Shown: positions 11,266 to 22,450 of the stretch, one piece after another | Layout: every line of letters begins with the position of its first letter | Position numbering within the stretch: the stretch's first letter is position 1 | DNA from: Schizophyllum amplum | Taxonomy: Eukaryota; Basidiomycota; Agaricomycetes; Agaricales; Schizophyllaceae | DNA: 64,000 bases | Direction: 5' to 3' | NCBI GenBank assembly: GCA_007026445.1 | Contig: VDMD01000001.1 | Coordinates: 1,116,001 to 1,180,000, forward strand | The notes under the pieces: generated by a model | Told to the model about the DNA's origin: nothing | Database searches by the model: none | What the model saw: only the letters and a program-made list of their open reading frames with translations | Made by a program: the position numbers and the translations under genes

Positions 11266-11777
11266 TCACGACTGAAGAACGAGCCCATATCGCCGCAGGA
11301 GCTCGAAATGCACGTCGCTGCAGAAATCATAGAATGCAGTTGCTGACATTTCAGTCATCTGCTTTCTCGAACGGAGCCGTCTCGGATGGTAGCAGGCGGC
11401 GGGTCGAACGCGGTCGGACGCTGTCGAACACGTTAGTGGCTGCTCTGCCAGCCTCGGACCCAAAGGACCTACCTCCGTCCTCCGCCCGGCGTCGGTCCAC
11501 TTCGTCGAGGACGTCCGTTAGCAGTTCCTCAAAGTGTATCGTTGCTATGCGCGTCAGATCCCTCCTGGTGCGCTTGACAGGCTTATAGTCGGGATAGGCT
11601 GCACAGAAATTAGCCCACACGGCGTATAGATATGCGTTTTCACTGACCAATGTCCAAGAACTCCCCAAGATACCATACGAAGTCGTCGAGGTGCGTTTTC
11701 CATCGTTCGAGGACATTCTGAATGTCGGGATTGTGGTGGACTTTCGTCGTCCCGCTGTACATCCTGGGGCTATACAT
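11266..11777 (-). CDS. Small protein made of Spa2-homology repeats (SPA2 tandem paralogue)
   Basis: Three exons, 11777-11648, 11598-11473 and 11420-11266, join in frame to 136 aa. Introns have GTCAGT/GCAG and GTAGGT/ACAG ends. The order matches the Spa2 N-terminus: WKTHLDDFVWYLGEFLD aligns with SKTHFDELSSYLAAYLA, then RRDLTRIATIHFEELLTDV with KLTRLTIQQFHELSTDV, then RKQMTEMSATAFYDFCSDV with ARQKLATLPTSRFEDLSSDV. The protein stops two residues after the stretch matching YELARRYPEF, so it lacks all the rest of Spa2. Both introns within the repeats sit near the SPA2 positions and share phase 1, which supports duplication. Sequence identity is low, so the copy is old. Whether it is expressed is unknown; the open frame across three exons argues for function. 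Confidence 0.65.
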
Positions 11778-12328
11778 TCCTCCAAAACCGAGGGATGCTC
11801 AGGTAAAACGAGTGTGGTATCGAAGGAGTGTGGAAGGCAAGTGGAGGGAGAAGGCAAGGATCGGAAGGCTTACTTCGTCCGCGGGGCATGAGGTACGTAC
11901 TGGAGCGGAAGCACGGTCTAGCCCCAGATTGATGGCCGCATGCTGGGAAAAACGTGCCAAGCATTATGCCTCTAAGGGTGTAAGGAGAGGGAGGCAGAGG
12001 GGCTGCTCAGCGCTTTCTGTTTGTTGCTGGCGGACGCATTGCGAATGCCACTCCCGACGATGTACACACCTAGGAAGTACAGTAAGTGTTGTTGAGGAGC
12101 GCAGATAGCTGATATCAGAGCAGTCTTGGCATAGTAGCATCTCAGCAGTTGGTTACGCAAGCCCCGAGCCCAGCCTGCTTTCTTGTTATTTGAATTTCAA
12201 GTCGTTCCGAAGTCGAACCGTGGAAAAATAAGTCACGTGTCAGCATCCCCAGACAGCGAATAAGTAGTCCGAGCGCCCGACGGAGCAGCGCGACTGGGAG
12301 ACGCGTTCTTCACTTGCCTGCCGCGCTC
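11778..12328. other. Shared upstream region
   Basis: Lies between the Spa2-like small gene (minus) and the ketoacyl-CoA reductase gene (plus), so it probably holds both promoters. No gene recognised within it. Confidence 0.4.
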
Positions 12329-13663
12329 ATGGACGCCGTCAAGTCACTCTACGCGGGCCTCAGTGAGCACTGACTATACAGCGAAGGGCAGCCATCTGAT
12401 TTGTTGCTATAGGCCGCGACTGCCCCCTGGCAGCAGTCGCGCTTGTCGCGCTCGGATCGCTCAGTCTCCTCAAGTTCTGCTGGAAGACGACATGCTTCCT
12501 GCTGCAGACCTTCATTCTTTCCGGGACCAGTGTGAGCGTGATATATACAGAGAGGCGGGAGGGTAGCTCACGATCTAACCTTACAGCTCAAGAAGTTCGG
12601 CGCAAAGCAGGGCGCATGGGCGGTCGTGACTGGCGCGACGGATGGCATCGGCAAGGAGTTCGCCCTCCAACTCGCGAAAGCAGGGTTCAATGTCTTCCTC
12701 GTGTCGCGCACGCCCGCGACGCTTGCTGCTGTGGGCGCGGAGATCGGTGCGCGCACTTTCGGTGCGACACCTCCCGGTGACTGATCGTATTCCTGCAGAA
12801 CAAAAGTACCCGGGCGTAAAGACCGCGTTCCACGCGATTGACTTTGCCAAGGCGGATGAGAATGCATATGGGAAGCTCGCTGCCGCGCTCAGCGCGCAGG
12901 AGGTGTCCGTACTTGGTTAGCGGCGACGGCATTCCTGCATTGCATGTGAAGGCTGACGGCCCCCCTCCTCCAGTCAACAACGTTGGAAAGTCCCACAATA
13001 TGCCCGCCTACCTCGTCGACGTGCCGATGGAGGAGACGATGGACATCGTGCAAATCAACGTGAACGCAACCCTACGCGTCACGTACGCGGTGCTGCCGGG
13101 CATGGTACAGAAGTGCGTTGCAACCCGGCTGCTGTTGCTTCGCGCGGTATTAAATGCTTCCGACAGGAAGCGCGGTCTTATCTTGAATATTGGATCCTTT
13201 GCTGGAGCCGTTCCATCCCCCATGCTTGCGCCCTACTCCGGTACGAAGGCCTTCCTGTCTACCTTCTCCGACGCGCTCGGCGCAGAGGTCAAGAAGGATG
13301 GCATCACCGTCGAACACGTCAACACCTACTTTGTCGTGAGTGCTCCCTATTCGTGCCGTGTCGCTTGTGTACTCAACAACTCTTTAGGTATCCAAGCTGT
13401 CGAAAATTCGCAAGCCGAGCTTGTTCATCCCGACACCCACGCCCTTCGTGCGCTCGGTTCTCTCCAAGATTGGTCTCGCATGCGGGGCGGCATACAGTGG
13501 ACGTCCAAATACTTCAACGCCGTATTGGTCGCACGCGCTCATGGACTACGGTATGACCCTTATCGGCGTAAAGAGCTTGTTCATCGAGCACACGCATCGT
13601 CTACATGTTGACATCCGGAAGCGAGCCTTGCGCAAGATGGAACGAGATGCAAAAAAGCAGTAG
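12329..13663 (+). CDS. IFA38: Very-long-chain 3-oxoacyl-CoA reductase (microsomal beta-keto reductase)
   Basis: Reduces 3-ketoacyl-CoA with NADPH in the ER fatty-acid elongation cycle that feeds sphingolipids. Exons 12329-12362, 12413-12531, 12587-12746, 12799-12915, 12974-13112, 13167-13335 and 13388-13663 join to 337 aa, typical length. A membrane segment ([17 protein letters not shown]) comes first. The short-chain dehydrogenase domain follows with the nucleotide motif [18 protein letters not shown], catalytic Ser in LNIGSFAG and Tyr/Lys in PYSGTKAFL. The tail ends in lysines (RDAKKQ), compatible with ER retention. All introns are 50-58 bp and keep phase. Confidence 0.93.
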
Positions 13664-13983
13664 TGTCAGAAGCTGGTCAGAAGGCAGACATACTACCAAT
13701 CCACGGTTGCGTTGAGCTAAAAACTTGATTTATCTTTCGGACTTTCGGATGTCGTTCTCATCATGAGTCCAACTCGGTACGTGAGATGTAGTGAGCCTCC
13801 TTCCGAGTATAGACTAAGATTAGCCCATACTTATGCGCAAAGACGTGGCAAAAGTCCACGGAAGAACAGTACCTTCCTTATCAGGTCACAATGGCGACTT
13901 GTTCAGTTTCTCACGGGCACGTCTTTATCTTCCTTGACAGCCACCTTCATTTGTTCTCCAAGTATTGTGGCATGCTGGCCAGG
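13664..13983. other. Intergenic, no gene seen
   Basis: About 320 bp between the reductase and the BTB gene remnant; no features recognised. Confidence 0.4.
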
Positions 13984-15000
13984 ATGAACGTCGATGGCAA
14001 AGCGCCCGTCGCTCAGCCAAGCATCAAGGTGGATGATCTCTGGTTCGACGACGGAAACGTCATAATCTCTGCGGAGGGCATTCGATTTCGCGTCCACTGA
14101 TCTATACTCTCAGCACGGTCAAGCTTCTTCAGGGATCTCTTCTCCGTTCCCCAGCCCCCTGGTGCACCTCTGAGTGACGGCTGTCTACTGATCGAGCTGC
14201 CCGACAAAGCTGCTGAAGTGGCGCACTTCCTGCGCGCGATCTTCGACTCTGGGTGCGTTTGAGCCACTCCCTGCAATCCCATACATTCTCTCATCTATAC
14301 GCGTATGCAGATCGTTCGAGAAACCGTCCAACAGTGAGCCTTGTACTGTACCCGTACGCCGGATCGCCGCTGTACTACGCCTGGCTCACAAGTACGACGT
14401 GTCGTATCTGCGACGACGCGCACTCTTGCATGCTTCGATAATTTACCCGCGGTCCTACGAAATCGCCAAACACACGGCAGGGTTCACGCCACCCATCACT
14501 ACCTTATCATTGACGTTGGTACGGAGGTCGGCGCTGAATGGTTGCTCCCCGTCGCCTATGAGTGCTGCACGCGCCTCGGTCCTGAAGCTATCATCAACGG
14601 CTGTACCCATCGCGACGACGGTACGCGCTACGAGCTCTCCCAGGAGGCCCAGCGCAAATGCATACTGGCCCTTCGCGTTATCGAGCGGCGTGCAAACCAA
14701 CGCATCTCAGAGATGTTTCTGTCGCCGAATGCTGCTTGTATCCATCCGACCATATGCAACGCAGCGCGCAACGCCTTCGCCGTTACCCTGCTCAAGAAAA
14801 AGACCACAGTTGTGCACCATCTGCCTGGCGTCCTATGGGTTTCGGTGCGTAAGACGCTCTGCAAGACGTGCTATAGCTATGCCCAAGTCTCAGACGAGGA
14901 CTGGGGTGAAGCGTATTGGGAGGATATGCCGGAGAGATATGGCTTACCTCCTTGGGATGAACTCGATAAACGCCGCGAAGAAGATATTGGAACAGACTAG
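13984..15000 (+). pseudogene. BTB/POZ-domain protein, disrupted
   Basis: The ATG at 13984 leads into a BTB domain (DDLWFDDGNVIISAEGIRFR, then VH). A TGA at 14098-14100 follows; the same frame continues as SILSARSSFFRDLFSVPQPP and LLIELPDKAAEVAHFLRAIF, as in intact Agaricomycete BTB proteins. An intron (near 14252-14310, GTGCGT to GCAG) joins to SFEKPSNSEP and VLRLAHKYDVSYLRRRALLH. Around 14475-14525 the frame changes without a usable intron, and the C-terminal part resumes as EVGAEWLLPVAYECC, ending with YGLPPWDELDKRREED. So there is one nonsense codon and one frameshift. The TGA could derive from CGA by C-to-T change. Sequencing error is an alternative. BTB genes of this type are amplified in mushrooms; function unknown. 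Confidence 0.75.
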
Positions 15001-15067
15001 AGGCGGAATCGTTGCAATGGTACGTTAGATATACCTACTTGACATTAGAATGGCACTGTATGCATTA

Positions 15068-15567
15068 GCCGCGTTCAAAGTTGGCTGCAGCTCGCAGCAG
15101 CAGCTTGCAGCTCATCACGAGGTTGCAGCGGGCGTGACTTCGGCAATTGCCGACCCGGGATCCAGCCGTCGTGGGAATCAGGGAACAATTTGACTACCCG
15201 CCCGCCGTCGGCGCGCTGCGTCGTCGTCGTTGAGTACGACGACGAGAGTCGATGGCTTGCGTCCTCAAGCTTTTGTTTTTGACGTTTTTGACATACAGCT
15301 TCAAAGCAATGACCAAATATACAAATGTGTCATTAATATACTCAAAGGCATCGAGAAAATAAGGATTGGAAGGTGTAAGGGAAGATGCCCGTCGTCGTGC
15401 TCAACGACGACGACGCAGCGCGCCGACGGCGGGCGGGCGAGTCCAATTGTTCCCTGATTCCCACGACGGCTGGATCCCGGGTCGGCAATTGCCGAAGTCA
15501 CGCCCGCTGCAACCTCGTGATGAGCTGCAAGCTGCTGCTGCGAGCTGCAGCCAACTTTGAACGCGGC
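15068..15567. repeat. 500 bp foldback element: 177/178 bp inverted arms flanked by TA
   Basis: The left arm (15068-15244) and the right arm (15390-15567, reversed) match except for about three substitutions and one base of length. Each arm begins GCCGCGTTCAAAGTTGGCTG at the outer end. The loop of about 145 bp is AT-richer. TA flanks both ends (15066-15067 and 15568-15569), as expected for a TA target duplication. There is no transposase frame. This looks like a foldback MITE-type element of the Tc1/mariner target class; a transcript through it would form a long hairpin. It lies in the roughly 670 bp between the BTB remnant and the RAD50 3' end. Confidence 0.85.
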
Positions 15568-15669
15568 TATTATATATCACAAGCATGAGGATATCCCTTG
15601 TCCGAATCAGTTGTGTAGCAGGCGATAAATGCAGTAAAATGAGGAAAGCACGACCGAAGCGCGATCGCA

Positions 15670-18600
15670 TCAGTGGAATCGTTGACGCTCAATTATGGAC
15701 TTCTGCCTGGAATCTCGAGATATGCGCCTAACGACGCATTCAGCATGCCGTTGTAAGGAAAGGCAGGAGAACTCACCAGTAGTGATCCATCACGTCGCTC
15801 TGCCCCAATTTGCGGAGGAAGTTCTCGTCATGCGTGATAACGATGAGCTGGAAGTTCGAGTGATTCTTGCGCTCGTGAATGATGCTAAATTGTCGTTCAG
15901 TCAAAGAGCTTTAGCGCAGCGATGAGTACGTACTCAACGAGACTCGATGCTAGAGCATCAATATTCTCGGTATCCAGCGCGTTGGTGGGTTCATCCAAGG
16001 CCAAGATGCCGCAGTTTTGCCCGAAGGAGTCGGAAAGGGCGAGGCGGATGATGATGGAAGCTAACATCTTTTGTCCGGCAGAGCAGCGCCCGCGCATGTC
16101 CATCTCCACTTGGTCCTTCGTCATGACCACCTTGAAGGAGAGCATGAGCAACTGAAAGGAACCGGATCTGACAGCGTACCCGGTAGTTATAGGACCGCTT
16201 CGATGCGCCACCCTCGACGTCGGACCGAATCTTGATGCCGTCAATGTCTGTGCCCTGATAGGTCTTGTTCCAGAGATGCCTCATCGTGTCGTTCACCTCC
16301 TCCATCTTGAGCCCGTGGTATTTCATGATAGCGCTGTCAAGCAAGTCAGTCAGGCGAGTAGTGTACGTAGTGTAGCATCGTACATACCTATCTAGTGCCT
16401 TGGCATACTTCTCGAGGTCATTGTTCGCCATGTCGGACATCTGCGTCGTTGCTCAATCTTGTGGCACGGCCAGAGCAAAGACAACGCACCTTGACTTTAA
16501 TCAGCTGGTCCGTATACTTTTTGTTGATGTCCTTAAAGTCACGAAGGTCCTTCTCCCAAGTGGTGAGTTGTTCCCGACTCGATGTGAGAACGCCTCCTAT
16601 GTGCGAGTACTAGACGACGTTCAGCGTCCACCCAGCCTGCAACATCCGGCCTGCCTACCTGGCCTTGCAGCTCCGTCTCCCTCTCCTTGGCCGGCTTATA
16701 CTGGTCTTTGAACGCGCGCCGCGAGCGAGCGATCTCCTCCATGTCGACCTTGCTTATCTCGCTCTGGATATCCGTAATCTCCTTCTGCATCTTCCGCACA
16801 CGAATGTTTTCGCGTAAGGATGCTTGCGATGCACCGCTCTCGTTGATCTCCTTGTCAATCTTCTCGATGATGTGGCGCTGCTGTTCGACGCGCTCAGAGA
16901 GATCGGCAATGTCTTGCTTGCGCTGCTCAACGGCTTTGAGACACTCGTCTAACAGTCGCTGACCCTTGTCTTTGACATAACTATCACGCAGCGTCAGTAT
17001 TGTAGCGTGAGTCAGAGCAAACGACCGACCGTTCCACGGCCTTGTTGATGGTGTTCAGCTTGTCGCTGTCCATGTTCAAGGTACGAGTGTGCTCGTTCGC
17101 CGTCTCGATGCTTGCTCGAAGCTCTGCGCGAATGGTGTCCCATTGGGCGTTGAGAGCGTCGATAGGTTCCTGCGCTTCGCGAATTCGCGTATCAATATCC
17201 TGTTAAGCGAGTTCAGCATCAATCGCGAGCGACGAGACCACCACACTCAACCTTTTGATCGATGGTGATCTCTTCGATCCGCTTCTTCGCATCTGCAATG
17301 TTGGTCTCCAGAGCCTTCATCTTCTCCAGCTTGGAGGACAGCTCCATGCGGCGAGTCTGCAGTGCATGCAGCTCTCTTTCTGTGGAGATGACGTTGCCGT
17401 TCAAGCGGTTACTGTCCGCCGTGAGATGGGTCTTCTCGCGCTCGAGCAAACGGCTGGGACCGTTGTCAGCGGGAATCAGATAAGTCAGCGAAAGGCCTAC
17501 ATCTGGTCTGTCAACTTCTCGATCTCTGCCTGAAGGTCGTCGGTTGACTTGGTTGAGCCCGTGGCGGAAAGGTCGTGCTCAATCTCCGAGATTTCCTCCT
17601 TCAGACGTTCGACATCCTTCTGAAGGCGTCCGACGTTCGAGGCCTGCAGCTTCAGAGCCTGCACGTCGTTCAGCTGTCTCCGCAAGGCGTCAATTTTATC
17701 CGCGACCTAAACAGCTCGTCAGCTCTGCCGCAACTGAAGTGGTAACAGAAATGGCTACATACACCTTCGGACTGCGCCGCGAGCATCGGAAGCTCGTCTT
17801 CCTTCTCCTTGATCTTGGCTTCCAGAGCAGGAGTCTGCTCTCTTAGACGGTCAACCTCCATCTGCGCAGGTATCATGCGCTCCAACTCGTTCAGCTCCTC
17901 GGTCCACTCGGCCAACTCCGCGTCCTGACCCTCCAGTTTCTTGGGGTCCGCTGCCTGTACGTGTTCTGCCATCTGTCGCAAGACATGTCAGATTCACGAG
18001 AATACGAGCAATGTACAACGCCTCACGATCTTCTCGAACGCCTTGAATTCTCGGTCATCCATTGACCGCACGCAGGCAGGACACTTGCGGTGCTGTTCAC
18101 CCAACTTTTGCCATCGCTCGAGCAAGGCTTTCCCGCCTTTTAGTCCTTCGATCTGCCTATATCGAGTCAATGGATGCAAACGACACCGTTGGCACAGAAC
18201 TCACTTCCGGCGATGACCGATCTCTTCTTTAGCCTCCGATATGGCCTGCTCGATGGTGGGGCGTTCATTGAGGACTTTCTTGATATTCCTATCAAGAACT
18301 GTGCCGGAATCAATGACTAGTACGAGAAGGCAAGAGGTATAGCTCACCGCGTATACGTTCCTTGTTCTGCTTGACCTCTTGTCTCCAAGTTGATATGGCG
18401 TTTTCCGAGTTTTGCACCGCACTGGCGGCGCCGGCAGCCTGCTTATCCAGGTTCTCCTGATCGGCTTCCTTCTCGCTGAGCCAAGTTTAATTTTCTTTGA
18501 GCAATAGACAATGTGTCGAGCGCTTACAGGCGAACTTTGTCAAGCTCCTTCTCCATGGTCTTCGCATCAGGGTCTTTCTCTGTGAGCTTGCGAAATTTTA

Positions 18601-20637
18601 TCCGACTTGTCTCAACGCTACGACCGCGTCAGATATTGCAATGCTGAGTCACAGCAGGCTCACGTTGTTTGTATCTCCCTCGTCTTCGCCTGTACCTCCG
18701 TCCGTTTGAGCTGCAGCTTCGCGCGTATCTCCGCTTGTGAGCTCAAGAAACGGAACTCTCGGCTGAGCTCGTTGCGTTGGTCGTCCAGCGAGCGCGCTTC
18801 CTTGGCTTTATCTTCGATCTGCTTGTCGTAGTTGGTCGTCTTGATCTGCTCTCGAAGCTTTTTGAGCTTCTCGGCCTTGTCTTCAATCTCGGACTCGATA
18901 TTGCTCAACTGCGCCGGAATATCCTGCATGTCGTCGAGGGTCGCTTCATCCCGGGAGATGGATGCTTGTTTGTCGGCCTAACGCAGTTCGTCAGAGCAGC
19001 CCGACTTACATCACTCCAGACGCACCAAAGTAGCCTTCATCGAGCTCTTCCTTGTGCGCAAAGCGTCGACCTTCTTCTCAAGGTCCAGAAGCTGCTTCTG
19101 GTGCTCGTCCTGCTTGCTCTGAAGGCTTCTCTGCGTGTTGATGAGTGATCAGTGAAGACGTTGCAAATTCGAGACCCACCGTCTGACTGTCAAGCTCGTC
19201 TCTGCTTTGCCGATATGTGTCTTCCAATCGAGAGATGAATTCAACGACCTTGTCCGCTCCGAGAGGTGTCATGTTGAAGCCGGATATCCCGTGTTTCGCA
19301 GCGAGATCGCGGATTAGCTGTTCCCTATCGCGGATGCGTTGTTCTTGGGCCTTATATATAGTGGTAAGTCAGGGCAGGAAGATCGTCGTCGCACGCACCT
19401 CCTTCTCCGCACGTAGCTTCCCCAGCCGTGCTGTATCATGCATCTGCTCGTCGCGCATCCCCTTCAACTCTTCCTCGAGGTCCTCCTTGGCATTGATTTC
19501 CGTTAGCCTTCGGCCTTTCTCTTTCTCGATGCGCTTCTCGTGGTTCCGAAGGCGTTCTTTGAGCTCATCGTCCGAACCTGGCAGAGTATAAGCATATTTT
19601 GCCCAGTCAGTAACACACGCCTGGCATACCTTCCTCCTCTTTGATTTCGGCCTTCGCGTCGTCGATGTCCTGCTTCAAGCGCTTCTTCTGGTCCTCGAGG
19701 TTCTGCACGCGCATGTACGTCTCCCGGAAAGCGTTGGCCTGCTCATATAGCCTCTGATTTGCGTCTACCATAGCCTCATACTCGACCTTGACCTGGTCAT
19801 ATTCCGCCTCCTTCGCGACTATAGTCTGACTAAGCTCGTTGATGCGCGCCTTGAGTTTGTCGTACTGCCCCTTGTCGCGCGCGATGCCCTCGAGACGAAC
19901 CTTCTCCGTCTTCAGCTCAGCGACTCTGTCTTTCCGGAGCGCCTTGATTGAGTCAAGGGCTTTCGTGTACCTGGACAAGGGCAGGGTGTCAATAGAGCAA
20001 TGGAGATTCGTGAAGGGAGGAACCGCACTTTGTCGCCTCGAAGATGTCGTCGAACTTCTTCTTCAGCATGGAAGGCTCCGCAAGCGGCCAGTACGAGTCT
20101 TCTTGATGACAGAATATGACATTCTCGAGGACTGATTTGGAGACACCCAGCAGTTGGGGGATCTCAGTGTCCATTTCCGCGCACTTGGTTGATATGACCC
20201 CGCGCTGTTGCAAGATGAGATACAATTCTCAGTTCATGACATCTGTAACGCACCTTCTTCCCCTGCTGCGCCTCATCTGCCACCGCCAAGATGCTCTCCA
20301 GTGTCTTCATTGTCATGCCCGACGTCTTCTTCATGGTCACGCTCAGGTTGCGCACCGCGAGCATCTTCTGTCCGTTCGCAGCGTTGAAGCGTAGCTTTAC
20401 CTGTGCCTTCACCTCCTTCTCGTTTGCCATCTTTGGGTCATGGATAAACGCGCCGCCGCGCGTGTTGGGTGGCTGGTCCCCCGTAGTCGCGTACTTTAAG
20501 CACTCGATGATCGTAGTCTTGCCGCTGCCATTGTGCCCGACGATGACGGTGACAGGATTGAAGAACTCAATGACGGATATTTGTTTGTCGTCGAAGGACC
20601 GTATGCCGCGGATGGCAAGCTTGTCGAGGGACGACAT
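15670..20637 (-). CDS. RAD50: RAD50 double-strand-break repair ATPase
   Basis: SMC-like subunit of the Mre11-Rad50-Nbs1 complex; tethers DNA ends and starts resection and checkpoint signalling. The ATG at 20637 opens [17 protein letters not shown], followed by Walker A (GHNGSGKTT, about 20513-20540) and the Q-loop block FCHQED. About twenty short exons encode the two long coiled-coil arms. The zinc hook CPAC lies at 18072-18083. The C-terminal ATPase half has the signature [17 protein letters not shown], Walker B with D-loop [14 protein letters not shown], and the switch histidine ITHDE. The last junction (GTGAGT to TTAG) gives [12 protein letters not shown], ending at the TGA 15672-15670. 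Length is about 1,300 aa, as expected. Individual internal exon ends were not all fixed. Confidence 0.95.
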
Positions 20638-20983
20638 GGTGTCCGAACGAATAAGCGCCCGGCTCCGCAAGAGTCAATAGCACGCGACGGTAACGCGTCT
20701 TGTCACGACTCGTGAGCGCGTGATCAATTGCCACGTGAAGACTGTTCGACTTTGATGTTCGCTCTGTTTTTGCATCGTACTCTTTGTCTCGGCAAAGCCC
20801 CTTGTAGCTAGATGAAGGAGTGACAGTTATCCACATCATATTTTACACTTTTACTTGTACAATGGAAATACTACAGAGCAACTAGACATACAGAGAATAA
20901 ATTACTGCACGGCCACCCTTCCCACCGCAAATAAGTATGAGTACAGTACCATAGTATAGCATGTCTGGACGCGGCAAATCGTC
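20638..20983. other. Intergenic between RAD50 and membrane protein gene
   Basis: Contains the RAD50 promoter side and the 3' end of the next minus-strand gene. The stretch 20830-20900 is AT-rich. No gene recognised. Confidence 0.4.
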
Positions 20984-22450
20984 TCACCCATGGACACATG
21001 AGATATCAGCCTTCTCCACTGATCGCTGGCGTTCCAAATCATTCTCGTCCTTCACGGATGACGATGTGCGCTCGTGAAGCGCGATACTGATGCCTCCAGC
21101 GGGACCGTGTGGGATGTGCGGCAGCCCCACGGTATCCTCATATGTGGTCGTGTCGGTGATCACTCCACGTCTTGCTGAGAATCTGTCCATGGCGGAACTG
21201 CCTATCGTGGCGGTGTGCTTGGCGGATGAGACAGCCGCACGCGTTACCTGGTCCCGCCCGCCGCCCACTCGCACTATAATGAGCGAAAAGACGATCCCCT
21301 GTCAAAGGACAGGTCAAGCATCAGTGCTGATAGAAATCAGATCAGACCACTAGACGCACAATGATACTGGGCATCTGTGGAGCATGTCAGCAATGTGTAG
21401 GGGTGGGGATCCGGCCGATTGACGCACCAACTGAAGGAGGGTGTACATGCCGCCGCTGTGCTCCGCGGCGAAGACGATGAGGACGACGAGCGCAATAGAG
21501 TACAAGGCTGCGGACTCGACAATGATGATTACGGTGGTATTGAGCGTGCGCACGGTGTCCGCGATGCCTGCGCGGTTCGTGCGCCGTTGAATAAATGCAA
21601 TCTTGGCAGCAATCATGACTGGTGAAGGTCAAAGTTGACCTCAAGGAGGAGGAAGGGAGACCTACTTGTGCACACGATATTCAGTACCATGGTTATCAGA
21701 TAGAAATACTTGACCCGGTCCACAATTTGGCTCTTGATCAGGTCGGGCACATCTTCCTGAGTACACAGCAGGAAGATTCCGTAGATCCCAAAGCCTGGAA
21801 ACGTCAGCCGGTATACGCAAGGGGCGAAAAGACTACACTCACCAAAATCGCCTAGGAAAATGATGACGGGGAACATAGTCCACAACCACTGCCGCTCATA
21901 GACCATGTAGCAGCGGTAGAGCTGCAAGCCCGGCGTCAGAGTGCGATATCATTATTTATGAGGCACCGATACGCACCAGAAACACATCCGAGACCCAGGT
22001 GATAACGACATACAGCGCGTTCTTCAAGCGGTCGATGTGGTCAAAGACATGCTGTGCAAAGAATATTTCTGCAGCGTTGAGCATGACCGCCGTGTGAGGA
22101 CCAGTGAAGGCGTCCAGATTGCGCCAGGTGGATATACACATGTGCTAAAAGGCGACGCCTCTAATCAGCTACGGACGAAGGGCCTGGCGAGCGTTACTCA
22201 CTATCGTAATGAGGGTGAATAGCAGCAGGGACGTGATGAGGAGCAACAACGATACCTTCCCCTCTACCTGGCGCGTATGGATGACCTCCAGACAGCGCAC
22301 GAAGAGGACGAAATAGACACCTGCAAACCAGCGTCAGCTCTGGCTCTGTGCCCGCTCATCTCCTGCCATCGATGCAGGAAGATACGTACCATAGGCCATC
22401 GTCTCAACCACCGTCCCGATGAGCTCTGCTCTCGAGTGAGTGAGGACCAT
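20984..22450 (-). CDS. Agaricomycete multi-pass membrane protein (about seven helices), function unknown
   Basis: The start at 22450 opens MVLTHSRAELIGTVVETMAYG. About eight exons follow with in-frame junctions. Hydrophobic helices include YFVLFVRCLEV, LLLLITSLLLFTLITI, ALYVVITWVSDVFL, WTMFPVIIFLGDFGFGIYG, YFYLITMVLNIVCT, VESAALYSIALVVLIVFAA and MPSIIGIVFSLIIVRVG; the soluble tail ends at 20984 (ADISCVHG). The YRCYMVYER-W block between helices four and five recurs in a very large membrane-protein family of mushrooms that looks receptor-like but has no assigned role. The MPSII/GIVFS junction across a GTGCGT...ACAG intron is characteristic. No enzyme motif seen. Confidence 0.75.
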
